Below, piece after piece: positions 1 through 6,446 of a stretch of DNA of 7,522 nucleotides. This stretch comes from Spirochaetes bacterium RBG_16_67_19 (GTDB taxonomy: Bacteria; Spirochaetota; Spirochaetia; SZUA-6; DRHE01). The first letter of the stretch is position 1, and each line of letters opens with the position of its first letter. The notes under the pieces are model-generated. The model had not been told where the DNA came from, made no database searches, and saw nothing but the letters and a program-made list of their open reading frames with translations. The stretch covers positions 2,493 through 10,014 of the forward strand of contig MIBK01000100.1 in NCBI GenBank assembly GCA_001829505.1, written 5' to 3'. The position numbers were made by a program, and so were the translations under genes.

Positions 1-490
1 CGCTGCCCTGCTCCGGGCGCAGCAGGTAGGCGCTCAGGGCCAGCCCGGCCCCGCCGGCGCCCATGAGCAGCGCCTCCGCTTCGGGATGATCCCGCCAGTG
101 GCCCGGGGGCAGGAAGTGCTCCAGGGCCTGTCCCGAGCTGAAGGGGTCCTTGGCCGAGCCGTGCAGCGCCCCGCCGCGCTTGGCGATGCCGGATACTTCG
201 CGGAAGGCCCGGGCGTAGGGGTCCAGGGAGTCGAACAGGTCCTCGGCGGCGGCCAGGATGTCCATCTTGTGCGTGGTGACCAGCGCCCCCACGGTCCGGC
301 TCTCCTCGCGGATGCGCCGGACGATTTCCCGAAAGGCCTCCCGTGGACCGCGCACGGGGATGTCGTGGCCCTGGATCGCCGTCTCCGGCAGGCCCAGGGT
401 CTTCAACCAGAGGGGGAACAGCTCCAGGGCCAGCGAGCCCGCGGTGCTCACCCCGATGAAATAGAACCTGGGCCGGTCCTGCCCGCTCAG
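1..490 (-). CDS. Shikimate dehydrogenase-like oxidoreductase (3' end outside window)
   Basis: Reading from a CTG at 490, 163 codons stay open to the window edge. The protein resembles the AroE/shikimate dehydrogenase family. It has an N-terminal FYFIGVSTAGS segment where AroE carries its substrate-binding serines, a VTTHK segment with Lys75 where AroE has its catalytic lysine, an AKD segment with Asp115 where AroE has NTD, and a GAGGAG nucleotide-binding loop at 144-149. The Lys/Asp catalytic pair is therefore kept, while the surrounding substrate motifs differ from biosynthetic AroE. Family knowledge says these enzymes oxidise or reduce a ring hydroxyl using NAD(P). A catabolic role on a cyclic polyol or related ketone is my inference from the operon. 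No ATG, GTG or TTG lies in frame near the N-terminus. CTG overlaps the preceding stop as CTGA and has GGAGAAG five bases upstream. Family assignment is fairly sure; the substrate is unknown. Confidence 0.8.
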   Translation of the reverse strand, partial: MSGQDRPRFYFIGVSTAGSLALELFPLWLKTLGLPETAIQGHDIPVRGPREAFREIVRRIREESRTVGALVTTHKMDILAAAEDLFDSLDPYARAFREVSGIAKRGGALHGSAKDPFSSGQALEHFLPPGHWRDHPEAEALLMGAGGAGLALSAYLLRPEQGS

Positions 491-1734
491 GTGTGCTTCT
501 CCGATTCCGCCAGCCGCCCCTGGGCCTTGCGGATTTCCTTCAGCTCCAGGGTGTACTCCCGCTCGTAGGTGGAGCAGCCCACCGGTTTCTGCCGGATGAG
601 GAACTCGATGCAGTTGTCGCAGGCCGTGCACCAGTCGATTTCCGCCTCCCGGCCCCCCTCCAGCTTGGCGGCCAGCAGCGGGTCGGCCAGGGACTGGCGG
701 CCGATGGCCACCATGTCGCAGACCCCTTCGCGGATGTTCTTGTTGGCCCAGTACAGGAACGATGCTTCCTCGCGCTTCACGCCCCGGAAGGCGTTCTTCC
801 CGTCCCGGTAGATCGAGTAGGCCGAGCCGATGACCGCGGTCTGCGGCTTCAGGGCCTTCCGCAGCTCCTTCTGGAACCAGAAGTGCAGGTAGCCGTACTC
901 GGCGGCCCGCTTGTCGGTCTGCACCAGGGGCAGGGTCAGGGAGGGGTTGCCCGCCGACTGGATGATGAACTTGGCCCCGCGGGCCTCCAGGCCCTTGACC
1001 AGCTCCAGGGGCTCGCTCAAGTCCAGCAGAGGCGTGTCCGGCCCCGCCGAGCCCTGACCGCCGGGTAGCCCCTCCCAGACGGTGACCTTGGAGCCGACGC
1101 AGAAGTCCGGGTCTTTCACCTCCTTGGCAATGCGCTCGTAGAACTCGTAGGCGAAGCGGGTGCGGTTGGCCCAGGAACCGCCGTACTTCCACTTCCGGTC
1201 GTTGAAGGGGCGCAGCAACTGGGAGCCCAGGTAGCCGTGGCAGAGCTTCAAGTCCACCCCGTCGGCGCCGCAGTCGTGGGCCATCTTGGCGGCGGTGACG
1301 AACTTGTCGAGGATGCCGTCCACCTCCTCCTCGGTGAGCAGGCGCCCTTCGTAGCCGGGGAAGGGCTTCACGCACACCCGCTCGGAGAACTCCGGATTGG
1401 CCAGCTCCCCGTTGTGGGTCAGCTGCCAGACGATGAGGGGCTTGGGATTGGCCCGGCGCATGGCGCTCACCAGGTCCGTGAGCCCCTTCTGGTTCTGGGG
1501 CAGAGCGGTGAGCTGGTGCTGGCGGCCCAGGTTCTCGTCCACCACCGACAGGGCCTCCACCACGATCATCCCGGCGTTGCCGCGCGCCAGGCGCTCGTAG
1601 CGGCGGAAGGCGGTGTGGGTGGGGTTGCCCCCGGTGTCCGCGTCGCAGCACTCCATGGCGTTGATGGCGATGCGGTTGGGCAGGCTCTTCCTGCCGACCT
1701 GGATCCCGGTCAACAGAGGCATCTTCTGTTCCAT
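487..1734 (-). CDS. Old Yellow Enzyme-like NADH:flavin oxidoreductase with four-Cys Fe-S motif
   Basis: A 415-residue TIM-barrel flavoprotein of the NADH:flavin oxidoreductase/2,4-dienoyl-CoA reductase group. Recognisable pieces are QLTHNG near 104-109, CHGYLGSQLLRPFNDRK near 165-181, YGGSWANRTRF, and the FMN-phosphate-type segment VAIGRQSLADP near 342-352. Near the C-terminus, cysteines 369, 372, 375 and 387 form CxxCxxCx11C, close to the [4Fe-4S] motif of dienoyl-CoA reductase and trimethylamine dehydrogenase. Those relatives carry a further FAD/NAD(P) domain (about 670-730 residues in all); this protein stops soon after the cluster. Where many family members have HxxH in the active site, this one has Lys163-Leu-Cys-His166. 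It probably reduces or oxidises an activated C=C bond or an equivalent ring position, with an unknown electron partner. The ATG at 1734 is preferred because AAGGA lies seven bases upstream. A GTG at 1755, overlapping the previous stop as GTGA, is the alternative and would add seven residues. Confidence 0.9.
   Translation of the reverse strand: MEQKMPLLTGIQVGRKSLPNRIAINAMECCDADTGGNPTHTAFRRYERLARGNAGMIVVEALSVVDENLGRQHQLTALPQNQKGLTDLVSAMRRANPKPLIVWQLTHNGELANPEFSERVCVKPFPGYEGRLLTEEEVDGILDKFVTAAKMAHDCGADGVDLKLCHGYLGSQLLRPFNDRKWKYGGSWANRTRFAYEFYERIAKEVKDPDFCVGSKVTVWEGLPGGQGSAGPDTPLLDLSEPLELVKGLEARGAKFIIQSAGNPSLTLPLVQTDKRAAEYGYLHFWFQKELRKALKPQTAVIGSAYSIYRDGKNAFRGVKREEASFLYWANKNIREGVCDMVAIGRQSLADPLLAAKLEGGREAEIDWCTACDNCIEFLIRQKPVGCSTYEREYTLELKEIRKAQGRLAESEKHT
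496..502 (-). promoter_or_regulatory. Ribosome binding site supporting a CTG start
   Basis: GGAGAAG lies inside the end of the preceding flavoprotein gene, five bases before the CTG at 490-488. It is the main argument for starting the shikimate-dehydrogenase-like gene at a non-standard codon, because no ATG, GTG or TTG is available in that frame nearby. Confidence 0.5.
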
Positions 1735-1751
1735 TTCCTGGTCCTTCTCCT

Positions 1752-2144
1752 TCACTTCAGCTTCTGGCAGTACTCGAGGGTGACCCCGTTGGGGTCCAGG
1801 AAGAGGATGGCCCGGCTGCCCAGGGTCGGCAGGTCGGTGGGCGGCAGCGTGATCTTCACCCCCGCGGCGGCCAGGCGCCGCGCCGCCTCGTCCACGTCGT
1901 CCACGGTGAAAGCAAGGTGACGCAGCCCCGCTTCGCTCTCGTCCCGCTGGCCCGCGGGGTTTTTCCCGCCGTAGTCGAACAGCTCCAGGCGCCCGCCGCC
2001 GGGGATCTGGAAGTAGACCAGGGAAAAGCCGTCGAAGGGCACGGTTTCTAACTGGCGGAAACCCAGCACCTTGCCGTAGAACTCCGTCGAGGCCCGGATG
2101 TCCTTCACGTTGAGGGAGACGTGGTCGATGCCCATAACGCGCAT
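1752..2144 (-). CDS. VOC-superfamily metalloenzyme (glyoxalase/methylmalonyl-CoA epimerase-like)
   Basis: A compact 130-residue protein with two beta-alpha-beta-beta-beta modules, the usual size for a single-chain VOC (vicinal oxygen chelate) protein. Module one begins GIDHVSLNVKD and module two begins LRHLAFTVDD. The four expected metal ligands are present: His8, Glu54 (LELF), His76 and Glu124 (LEYC), with the typical FLDPNGVTLEY ending. The family includes glyoxalase I, methylmalonyl-CoA epimerase, dioxygenases and fosfomycin-resistance proteins. The short length and H/E/H/E ligand set favour an isomerase or lyase acting through a metal-bound enediolate, but the substrate cannot be read from the sequence. 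The ATG at 2144 has GAGG six bases upstream, overlapping the end of the dehydrogenase gene; a second ATG three codons later (2135) is less well placed. In this context the enzyme may epimerise or isomerise a keto intermediate. Confidence 0.85.
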   Translation of the reverse strand: MRVMGIDHVSLNVKDIRASTEFYGKVLGFRQLETVPFDGFSLVYFQIPGGGRLELFDYGGKNPAGQRDESEAGLRHLAFTVDDVDEAARRLAAAGVKITLPPTDLPTLGSRAILFLDPNGVTLEYCQKLK

Positions 2145-2152
2145 GCCGGACC

Positions 2153-3217
2153 TCACTTGGAAAGGATTTCGCGCTTGGAGACGTCGCTGGACACGAACAC
2201 CTTGAACAGATTGGGGTTGGTGCGCAGCTCGCGCAGCGCGGCCTCCAGCTCCTCCACCGGCACGATCATGGAGAACAGCGGCTGGGGCTTGATGTGCCCG
2301 TAGGCCAGCAGGGCGATGGCGTCGGGCCAGTCCGGGCCCACGCCGGCGCAGGAGCTGACCACGTTCTTCTCCCCGAGCACCAGGTCGAAGGGCCGCACCT
2401 GGATGGTGTCCTCCCCGGCGCAGATGCCGAAGGCCACCACCGTGCCGCCGGGGCGCACCATCTGGAAGGCCTGCTCGTAGGTCTGCGGGGTGCCCACGGC
2501 CTCCACCACGTAGTCCGCGCCGCGCCCTTCGGTGAGCTTCTTCACCTCGGCCACCGGATCCTGGTGCTCCTTGATGTTCAGCACCACGTCCGCGCCCATC
2601 TCCCGGGCGATGGCCAGCTTCTTGGGGTTGCGCCCGATCACGATCACGGGAGCGGCGCCGCGCTGGCGGGCCAGCGCCCCGTGCAGCACGCCCAGGCCGG
2701 CGCCGAGGATGGCCACCGAGCTGCCGTGGGTGATCCTGGCGGCTTTCGAAGAGTGGATCACGCAGGACAGCGGCTCGATGAACGCCCCGGCCAGGAAGTC
2801 CAGGCTGTCCGGGAGCTTGTGCACCTGGTCGTAGGGGGCCTTCACGTACTCCGCGTAGGTCCCGTCGATGTGGATGCCCAGCTGCCGGAAGTCGCGGCAC
2901 ATCAGCTTCTGGCCCTTGCGGCAGTAGAAGCAGGTGCCGCAGGACATGTTGATGTCCGCGGTGACCCGGTCCCCCTCCTTCAGTCCTCTGGCCTTCTTCC
3001 CGACCTGGGCCACGGTTCCGGAGAACTCGTGTCCGGGGATCAGGGGCAGCTTGTCCGCGGAGTACTTGCCCGTGAAGATGGACCAGTCGGTCCCGCAGAT
3101 GCCCGTGTACTTGACCCGGATCAGCACCTCCTGGTCGGCGATCTCGGGCACCGGTACCTGCTTGACCTTCAGGACATTGGGCTTCTCCACCACCGCAGCC
3201 TTCATTGTCTTGGCCAT
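2153..3217 (-). CDS. Zinc-dependent medium-chain alcohol/polyol dehydrogenase
   Basis: A 354-residue medium-chain dehydrogenase resembling sorbitol, idonate and threonine dehydrogenases, of typical length. The catalytic-zinc region has Cys41 (GICGTD) and His63-Glu64 (PGHEFSG), with Glu148 in the conserved IEPLSC segment. Structural-zinc cysteines are 93, 96, 99 and 107. The Rossmann domain starts near residue 166. Its glycine loop reads GAGLGVLHG, one residue shorter than the usual GAGPIGLLH form. The second strand ends VIVIGRN, so Gly195-Arg196 stand where NAD-specific members usually have an aspartate; this hints at NADP(H) or mixed use (inference). It probably oxidises a secondary hydroxyl of a sugar, polyol or cyclitol. 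The ATG at 3217 has GAGGAG seven bases upstream, in the 14-base gap after the epimerase gene. Family confidence is high; the substrate is unknown. Confidence 0.92.
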   Translation of the reverse strand: MAKTMKAAVVEKPNVLKVKQVPVPEIADQEVLIRVKYTGICGTDWSIFTGKYSADKLPLIPGHEFSGTVAQVGKKARGLKEGDRVTADINMSCGTCFYCRKGQKLMCRDFRQLGIHIDGTYAEYVKAPYDQVHKLPDSLDFLAGAFIEPLSCVIHSSKAARITHGSSVAILGAGLGVLHGALARQRGAAPVIVIGRNPKKLAIAREMGADVVLNIKEHQDPVAEVKKLTEGRGADYVVEAVGTPQTYEQAFQMVRPGGTVVAFGICAGEDTIQVRPFDLVLGEKNVVSSCAGVGPDWPDAIALLAYGHIKPQPLFSMIVPVEELEAALRELRTNPNLFKVFVSSDVSKREILSK

Positions 3218-3231
3218 GTCTTTTCTCCTCG

Positions 3232-4203
3232 TTATTGGAACAGCACGTCGTGCCGGCCCTCGTAGGGCTTGTCGATCAGCAGCGGCTGGAGGAAGGCGAT
3301 CGTCTTGGTGATGCCGTCCCGCCGGCTCATGGTCACGTCCTCGTGCTCGTAGCTCAGCACGTAATCGTAGCCGATCAGGGACAGCTCGGTGATCACCTTC
3401 TTCCAGGGCACCGAGCCCCAGCCCGGGATGCGGAAGCGGAAGCCCCGGCCCAGGCGCCGCCAGTCCCCCTGGGGGATGCGCCCGGAGCGCTTCACGTTGT
3501 GCTCCACGACCTCCCCGTCCTTGGCGTGCACGTGGTAGATCCTGTCCTTCAGCTCGTCGAGGAAGCGCTCCACGTGGATGTCCAGGTAGATCAGGTTGGC
3601 CGGATCGAAGTTGAAGCCCCACTCCTTGCGCCCGCCCATGAGCTGCACGCTCTTTACCGCGGTGTCCACGTCGTAGATCAGCTCGTTGGGGTGCGGCTCG
3701 TGGGCGAACTTCACCCCGTATTCGGCGAACTTGTCCAGGATCGGGCTCCAGCGCTCCACGAACTCCTGCTCCATGTCCGCCCAGCCCTTGGAGTAGGGCC
3801 AGGGGAAGAAGCGCCCGAAGTTCTCGCAGCCCACGAAGCCGGTGACCACCGGCACCCCCAGGGCGTTGGCCGCCTGGGCGGTCTTGATCATCCGCTGGGT
3901 GCCGAACTTGATCTTCTCTTCCTTCGAGCCCTTGCAGATGGCGTCGGTGTCCTTGCCGTAAGGCCCCAGCACGATCTGGCCTTCGGGGTGGTTGGCCAGC
4001 GCGGAGACGATCAAGCCGTGGCCGGAGATCATCTTGGCCAGGGTCCTGGCGTTGGAGCCCTTCAACACCTCGTCCAGGTCCAGGTGCGGGTTGCCCGAGA
4101 AGGCGGGCAGCTCCACCGCCCGGTAGCCCAGCTCGGCGGCCATCCTGCACACCTCTTCCAGCTTCATGTCCAGGTAGGTCGCGGTGAACAGTCCGATCTT
4201 CAT
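3232..4203 (-). CDS. Sugar isomerase/epimerase, TIM barrel (AP endonuclease 2/IolE-like)
   Basis: A 323-residue xylose-isomerase-like TIM-barrel protein of the sugar phosphate isomerase/epimerase group (COG1082 type), which includes IolE, IolI and D-tagatose 3-epimerase relatives. It begins MKIGLFTATY and then shows ELGYRAVELPAF. Likely metal ligands follow the family order: Glu169 (AHEPHPNE), Asp200 (NFDPANL), His226 (YHVHAKD) and Glu286 (SYEHED). The stretch between the last two, containing RIPGWGSVPW, is longer than in D-tagatose epimerase but resembles the GxGxVPW loop of IolE-like members. It should isomerise, epimerise or dehydrate a keto-sugar or inosose using a divalent metal. The ATG at 4203 has AGGAGG seven bases upstream; a GTG two codons earlier sits too close to that site. 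The gene lies between the kinase (24-base gap) and the dehydrogenase (14-base gap), as expected for a shared sugar pathway. Confidence 0.9.
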   Translation of the reverse strand: MKIGLFTATYLDMKLEEVCRMAAELGYRAVELPAFSGNPHLDLDEVLKGSNARTLAKMISGHGLIVSALANHPEGQIVLGPYGKDTDAICKGSKEEKIKFGTQRMIKTAQAANALGVPVVTGFVGCENFGRFFPWPYSKGWADMEQEFVERWSPILDKFAEYGVKFAHEPHPNELIYDVDTAVKSVQLMGGRKEWGFNFDPANLIYLDIHVERFLDELKDRIYHVHAKDGEVVEHNVKRSGRIPQGDWRRLGRGFRFRIPGWGSVPWKKVITELSLIGYDYVLSYEHEDVTMSRRDGITKTIAFLQPLLIDKPYEGRHDVLFQ

Positions 4204-4210
4204 TGGCACT

Positions 4211-4216
4211 CCTCCT
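4211..4216 (-). promoter_or_regulatory. Ribosome binding site fixing the epimerase start
   Basis: AGGAGG lies seven bases before the ATG at 4203 but only one base before the in-frame GTG at 4209. Spacing therefore favours the ATG. Confidence 0.7.
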
Positions 4217-4227
4217 GTCGCCCGTAT

Positions 4228-5736
4228 CTAGAGCTTTATGTCTTTCAGCATGTCGCCCAGCGCGGCCTGGTTCTTTCGCAGCAGCTCGAAGGCAGGCATC
4301 AGCCGGCGGTAGACCTCGGCGCTGGCCGGGATGGGTTCTTCCACGCTGGCCACCTGATGCACGTCATCCACCGGGGTGAAGTCCTGCCATAAGCCGCAGC
4401 CCACCGCCGCCACCGCCGCCGCCCCCAGGGAGGCGGCTTCCTGGTCGATGTTGGTCTTCACGATCTTCATGCCGTACACGTCGGCGAAGATCTGCCGCCA
4501 CAGGGGGCTCCTGCTCCCGCCCCCCACCATGAGCATCTCCTCGTCCAGCGGCACGAAGCGGCGCAGCACGGCCAGCACCGCCCCGAGGTTCAGGGCGATG
4601 CCCTCCATACCGGCGCGCGCCAGGTCCGCGCGCGTGTGCCGCAGGTCCAGCCCGGCGAAGCTGCCGCGAATGTTCGGGGAGGACTCCTGCGTTCCCCCGC
4701 CGGCCAGGCTGGGGTTGAACAGCAGCTTGTTGGCTCCCGGCGGGGAGGTGGCGGCCAGCTCGGCCATCGCCTCGTAGGTGGCGCCGCCGAGCACGTTGTC
4801 CCGGATCCAGCGGAAGGAGTTGCCGCCGGAAAAGATGCTCACCGCGGAGGTGAACAGCTCCGGCACCACGTGGGTGAACACGTAGGGCTTGGCCTGGAAG
4901 TCCAGCACCGGCTTCTGGGAGGAAACGGCGATCCAGGAGGAGGAGCCCAGGGAGGTGTACACGCGGCCCTCCCGGGTGTTGCGCGCGCCCAGGGCCATGC
5001 AGGAGTTGTCCACCCCGCCGCAGGCCACCTTCACGGCCGCGGGCAAACCCAGCTCCGCGGCGGCTTCCCGGCGGAGGGCGCCCAGGACCCGGGTGGAGGG
5101 CACGATCTCGGGGAAGATCTCCCGGGGCAGGCCGCTGGCTTGCAGGAACTTCGCTTCGTAGCCCCAGTCCAGCAGACTGTAGGCCCCGCTGCCCGAGGCG
5201 TAGGAGTAGTCGGTGCTGGCGACGCCCGTGAGGCGCAGGTTGAGGTAGTCCTTGGAGCCCAGCACGACGGCGACCCGGGAAAAAAGCTCCGGCTCGTTGT
5301 CCCGGTACCACATGATCTTGAACAGGGCATAGCACTCCGCGGGAAAACCGTTGCCCGTACGCATGTACCAGCGCCGGCGGTCGACCTTCCGGAAGAAGGC
5401 TGCTGTCTGGGCTGAGGCGCGGGTGTCCGACCAGATCGGGGTCCGCTCGCGCAGCAGCCTCCCCTCCCCGTCCACCGGTACCACGCCCAGGCTCTGGCCG
5501 GAGATGGCCAGGCACTCGATGTCTGCGGCCGCGCCCGGGACGCGGGACAGCAGCTCCCGGGTACTGGCCACCACGGCCTGCCACCAGTCCTCGGGCCGCT
5601 GCTCGTGCCAGCCGGCGTCCGGATAATGGGTCGGATAGGGGACGAAGGTGAAGGCCAGGCAGGCCCCGCGGGCGTCGAACAGGGAGGCCTTGTTCCCTCC
5701 CGTGCCTAGATCATAGGCGATGATCTTCCCCGGCAC
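4228..5736 (-). CDS. FGGY-family carbohydrate kinase (xylulokinase-like)
   Basis: A 502-residue kinase with the two-domain actin-like FGGY fold and normal length. Visible motifs are the N-terminal nucleotide loop AYDLGTGGNKAS (7-18), AISGQSLGVVPVD (77-89), IWSDTRA (101-107), ACGGVDNSCMALGA (238-251) with Asp243 as the probable catalytic base, the C-terminal domain loop YTSLGSSSW (260-268), and the second FGGY signature beginning MVGGGSRSPLW near 403. The family transfers phosphate from ATP to a sugar or polyol such as xylulose, ribulose, glycerol or erythritol. Substrate-contact residues are not diagnostic enough here to name the sugar. The GTG at 5736 is preferred: GGAGGT lies five bases upstream, inside the last codons of the aldolase gene whose stop is one base away, so translation is probably coupled. 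It likely makes the phosphorylated intermediate cleaved by the neighbouring aldolase. Confidence 0.93.
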   Translation of the reverse strand: MPGKIIAYDLGTGGNKASLFDARGACLAFTFVPYPTHYPDAGWHEQRPEDWWQAVVASTRELLSRVPGAAADIECLAISGQSLGVVPVDGEGRLLRERTPIWSDTRASAQTAAFFRKVDRRRWYMRTGNGFPAECYALFKIMWYRDNEPELFSRVAVVLGSKDYLNLRLTGVASTDYSYASGSGAYSLLDWGYEAKFLQASGLPREIFPEIVPSTRVLGALRREAAAELGLPAAVKVACGGVDNSCMALGARNTREGRVYTSLGSSSWIAVSSQKPVLDFQAKPYVFTHVVPELFTSAVSIFSGGNSFRWIRDNVLGGATYEAMAELAATSPPGANKLLFNPSLAGGGTQESSPNIRGSFAGLDLRHTRADLARAGMEGIALNLGAVLAVLRRFVPLDEEMLMVGGGSRSPLWRQIFADVYGMKIVKTNIDQEAASLGAAAVAAVGCGLWQDFTPVDDVHQVASVEEPIPASAEVYRRLMPAFELLRKNQAALGDMLKDIKL

Positions 5737-5737
5737 G

Positions 5738-6430
5738 CTACACCTCCACCGCCCCGCCCGGCAGGGCGGTCACCTCGGTCACGATCTGCACGGCGGTGTG
5801 CAGATTGATGCCGAAGCGGGCCACGCCCAGCCGCCGCATCTCCACCAGGGTCTGCACGTCCCGGATGCCCCCGGCCGCCTTGACCTGGATGGCCTGGCCG
5901 ACATGCGCGGTGATCAGCCGCAGCATGGGCAGGGAGGAGCCGCCGGGCAGCCAGCCGGTAGAGGTCTTCACAAAGGCGGCTCCCCCCTGGATGCACAGGT
6001 CGCAGGCCAGGCGGATCTGGTCGTCGGCGAGCAGGGGGGCCTCAATGATCACCTTCACCGGCAGCGCTCCGGCAGCCTGCACCACCGCGCGGATGTCCTC
6101 CAGCACGTAGCGGCGGTCCCCGGAGCGCAGTTTGCCCACATTGAGCATCATGTCCATTTCCTGCACGCCGTCGGCCACCAGGGCGCGGGCCTCGGCCACC
6201 TTGATGTCCGTGCGGTGCGCGCCGGCGGGAAAGCCCACCGGGGCCCCGGCCAGGACCTCGGGGCTTGCGGCCAACAGCTCGCGCAGGAAGCTCACCCAGC
6301 AGGGCAGCACGTGCACCGCGTAGAAGGAATGGCGGCGGGCGTTCTCCACCATCTCGCGGATCTCCGCCTCCCCGTGCGGCGTGCGCACGGCGCTGATGTC
6401 GGTCAGCCGGGCGATGTCCCTGGCGGTCAT
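5738..6430 (-). CDS. DeoC-like class I aldolase (divergent deoxyribose-phosphate aldolase family)
   Basis: A 230-residue TIM-barrel aldolase of the DeoC/LacD group. It shows VGFPAGAHRTDIKVAEA near 65-81, EMDMMLNVG near 91-99 with Asp93, AAFVKTSTGW near 151-160 with the Schiff-base lysine Lys155, and QVKAAGGIRD near 182-191 with Lys184. These match the catalytic Asp and two lysines of E. coli DeoC (102, 167, 201). Two features are unusual. The last phosphate-binding loop, GASS in E. coli DeoC, reads GINL here (RFGINLHTA), and the VCVNP-type segment reads VHVLP. The C-terminal tail is also short. It should perform a retro-aldol cleavage, possibly on a substrate other than 2-deoxyribose-5-phosphate. 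The ATG at 6430 has GGAGG seven bases upstream. An in-frame ATG at 6436 is only one base from that site and is less likely. Confidence 0.88.
   Translation of the reverse strand: MTARDIARLTDISAVRTPHGEAEIREMVENARRHSFYAVHVLPCWVSFLRELLAASPEVLAGAPVGFPAGAHRTDIKVAEARALVADGVQEMDMMLNVGKLRSGDRRYVLEDIRAVVQAAGALPVKVIIEAPLLADDQIRLACDLCIQGGAAFVKTSTGWLPGGSSLPMLRLITAHVGQAIQVKAAGGIRDVQTLVEMRRLGVARFGINLHTAVQIVTEVTALPGGAVEV
5742..5747 (-). promoter_or_regulatory. Ribosome binding site for the kinase GTG start
   Basis: GGAGGT is embedded in the final codons of the aldolase gene and lies five bases before the GTG at 5736. It fixes a GTG start and suggests translational coupling between aldolase and kinase. Confidence 0.75.
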
Positions 6431-6437
6431 CGTCATC

Positions 6438-6442
6438 CCTCC
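6438..6442 (-). promoter_or_regulatory. Ribosome binding site deciding the aldolase start
   Basis: GGAGG is seven bases from the ATG at 6430 and one base from the ATG at 6436, which favours the downstream start. It sits directly after the stop codon of the regulator gene. Confidence 0.6.
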
Positions 6443-6446
6443 CCCT

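Noticed and set aside
1752..2900. A minus-strand frame of 382 codons ending in the VOC protein
   Set aside because: Everything before the ATG at 2144 is the dehydrogenase gene in a wrong frame. The VOC domain is complete without it and has its own ribosome binding site.
2153..4150. A minus-strand frame open for 665 codons that would fuse a long N-terminal part to the zinc dehydrogenase
   Set aside because: The N-terminal part is the epimerase gene read out of frame and is Arg/Gly/Ala-rich. The dehydrogenase has its own ATG and GAGGAG site at 3217.
2294..4392. Long plus-strand open frames of about 320 and 395 codons opposite the dehydrogenase and epimerase
   Set aside because: They lie antisense to well-conserved enzymes, have the Gly/His/Val/Leu/Gln-rich composition typical of high-GC shadow frames, and show no recognisable motif.
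4400..4428. GCC-type triplet-rich stretch in the kinase gene
   Set aside because: It encodes the alanine-rich helix expected near the C-terminus of FGGY kinases. The codon pattern follows from GC bias and is not a repeat element.
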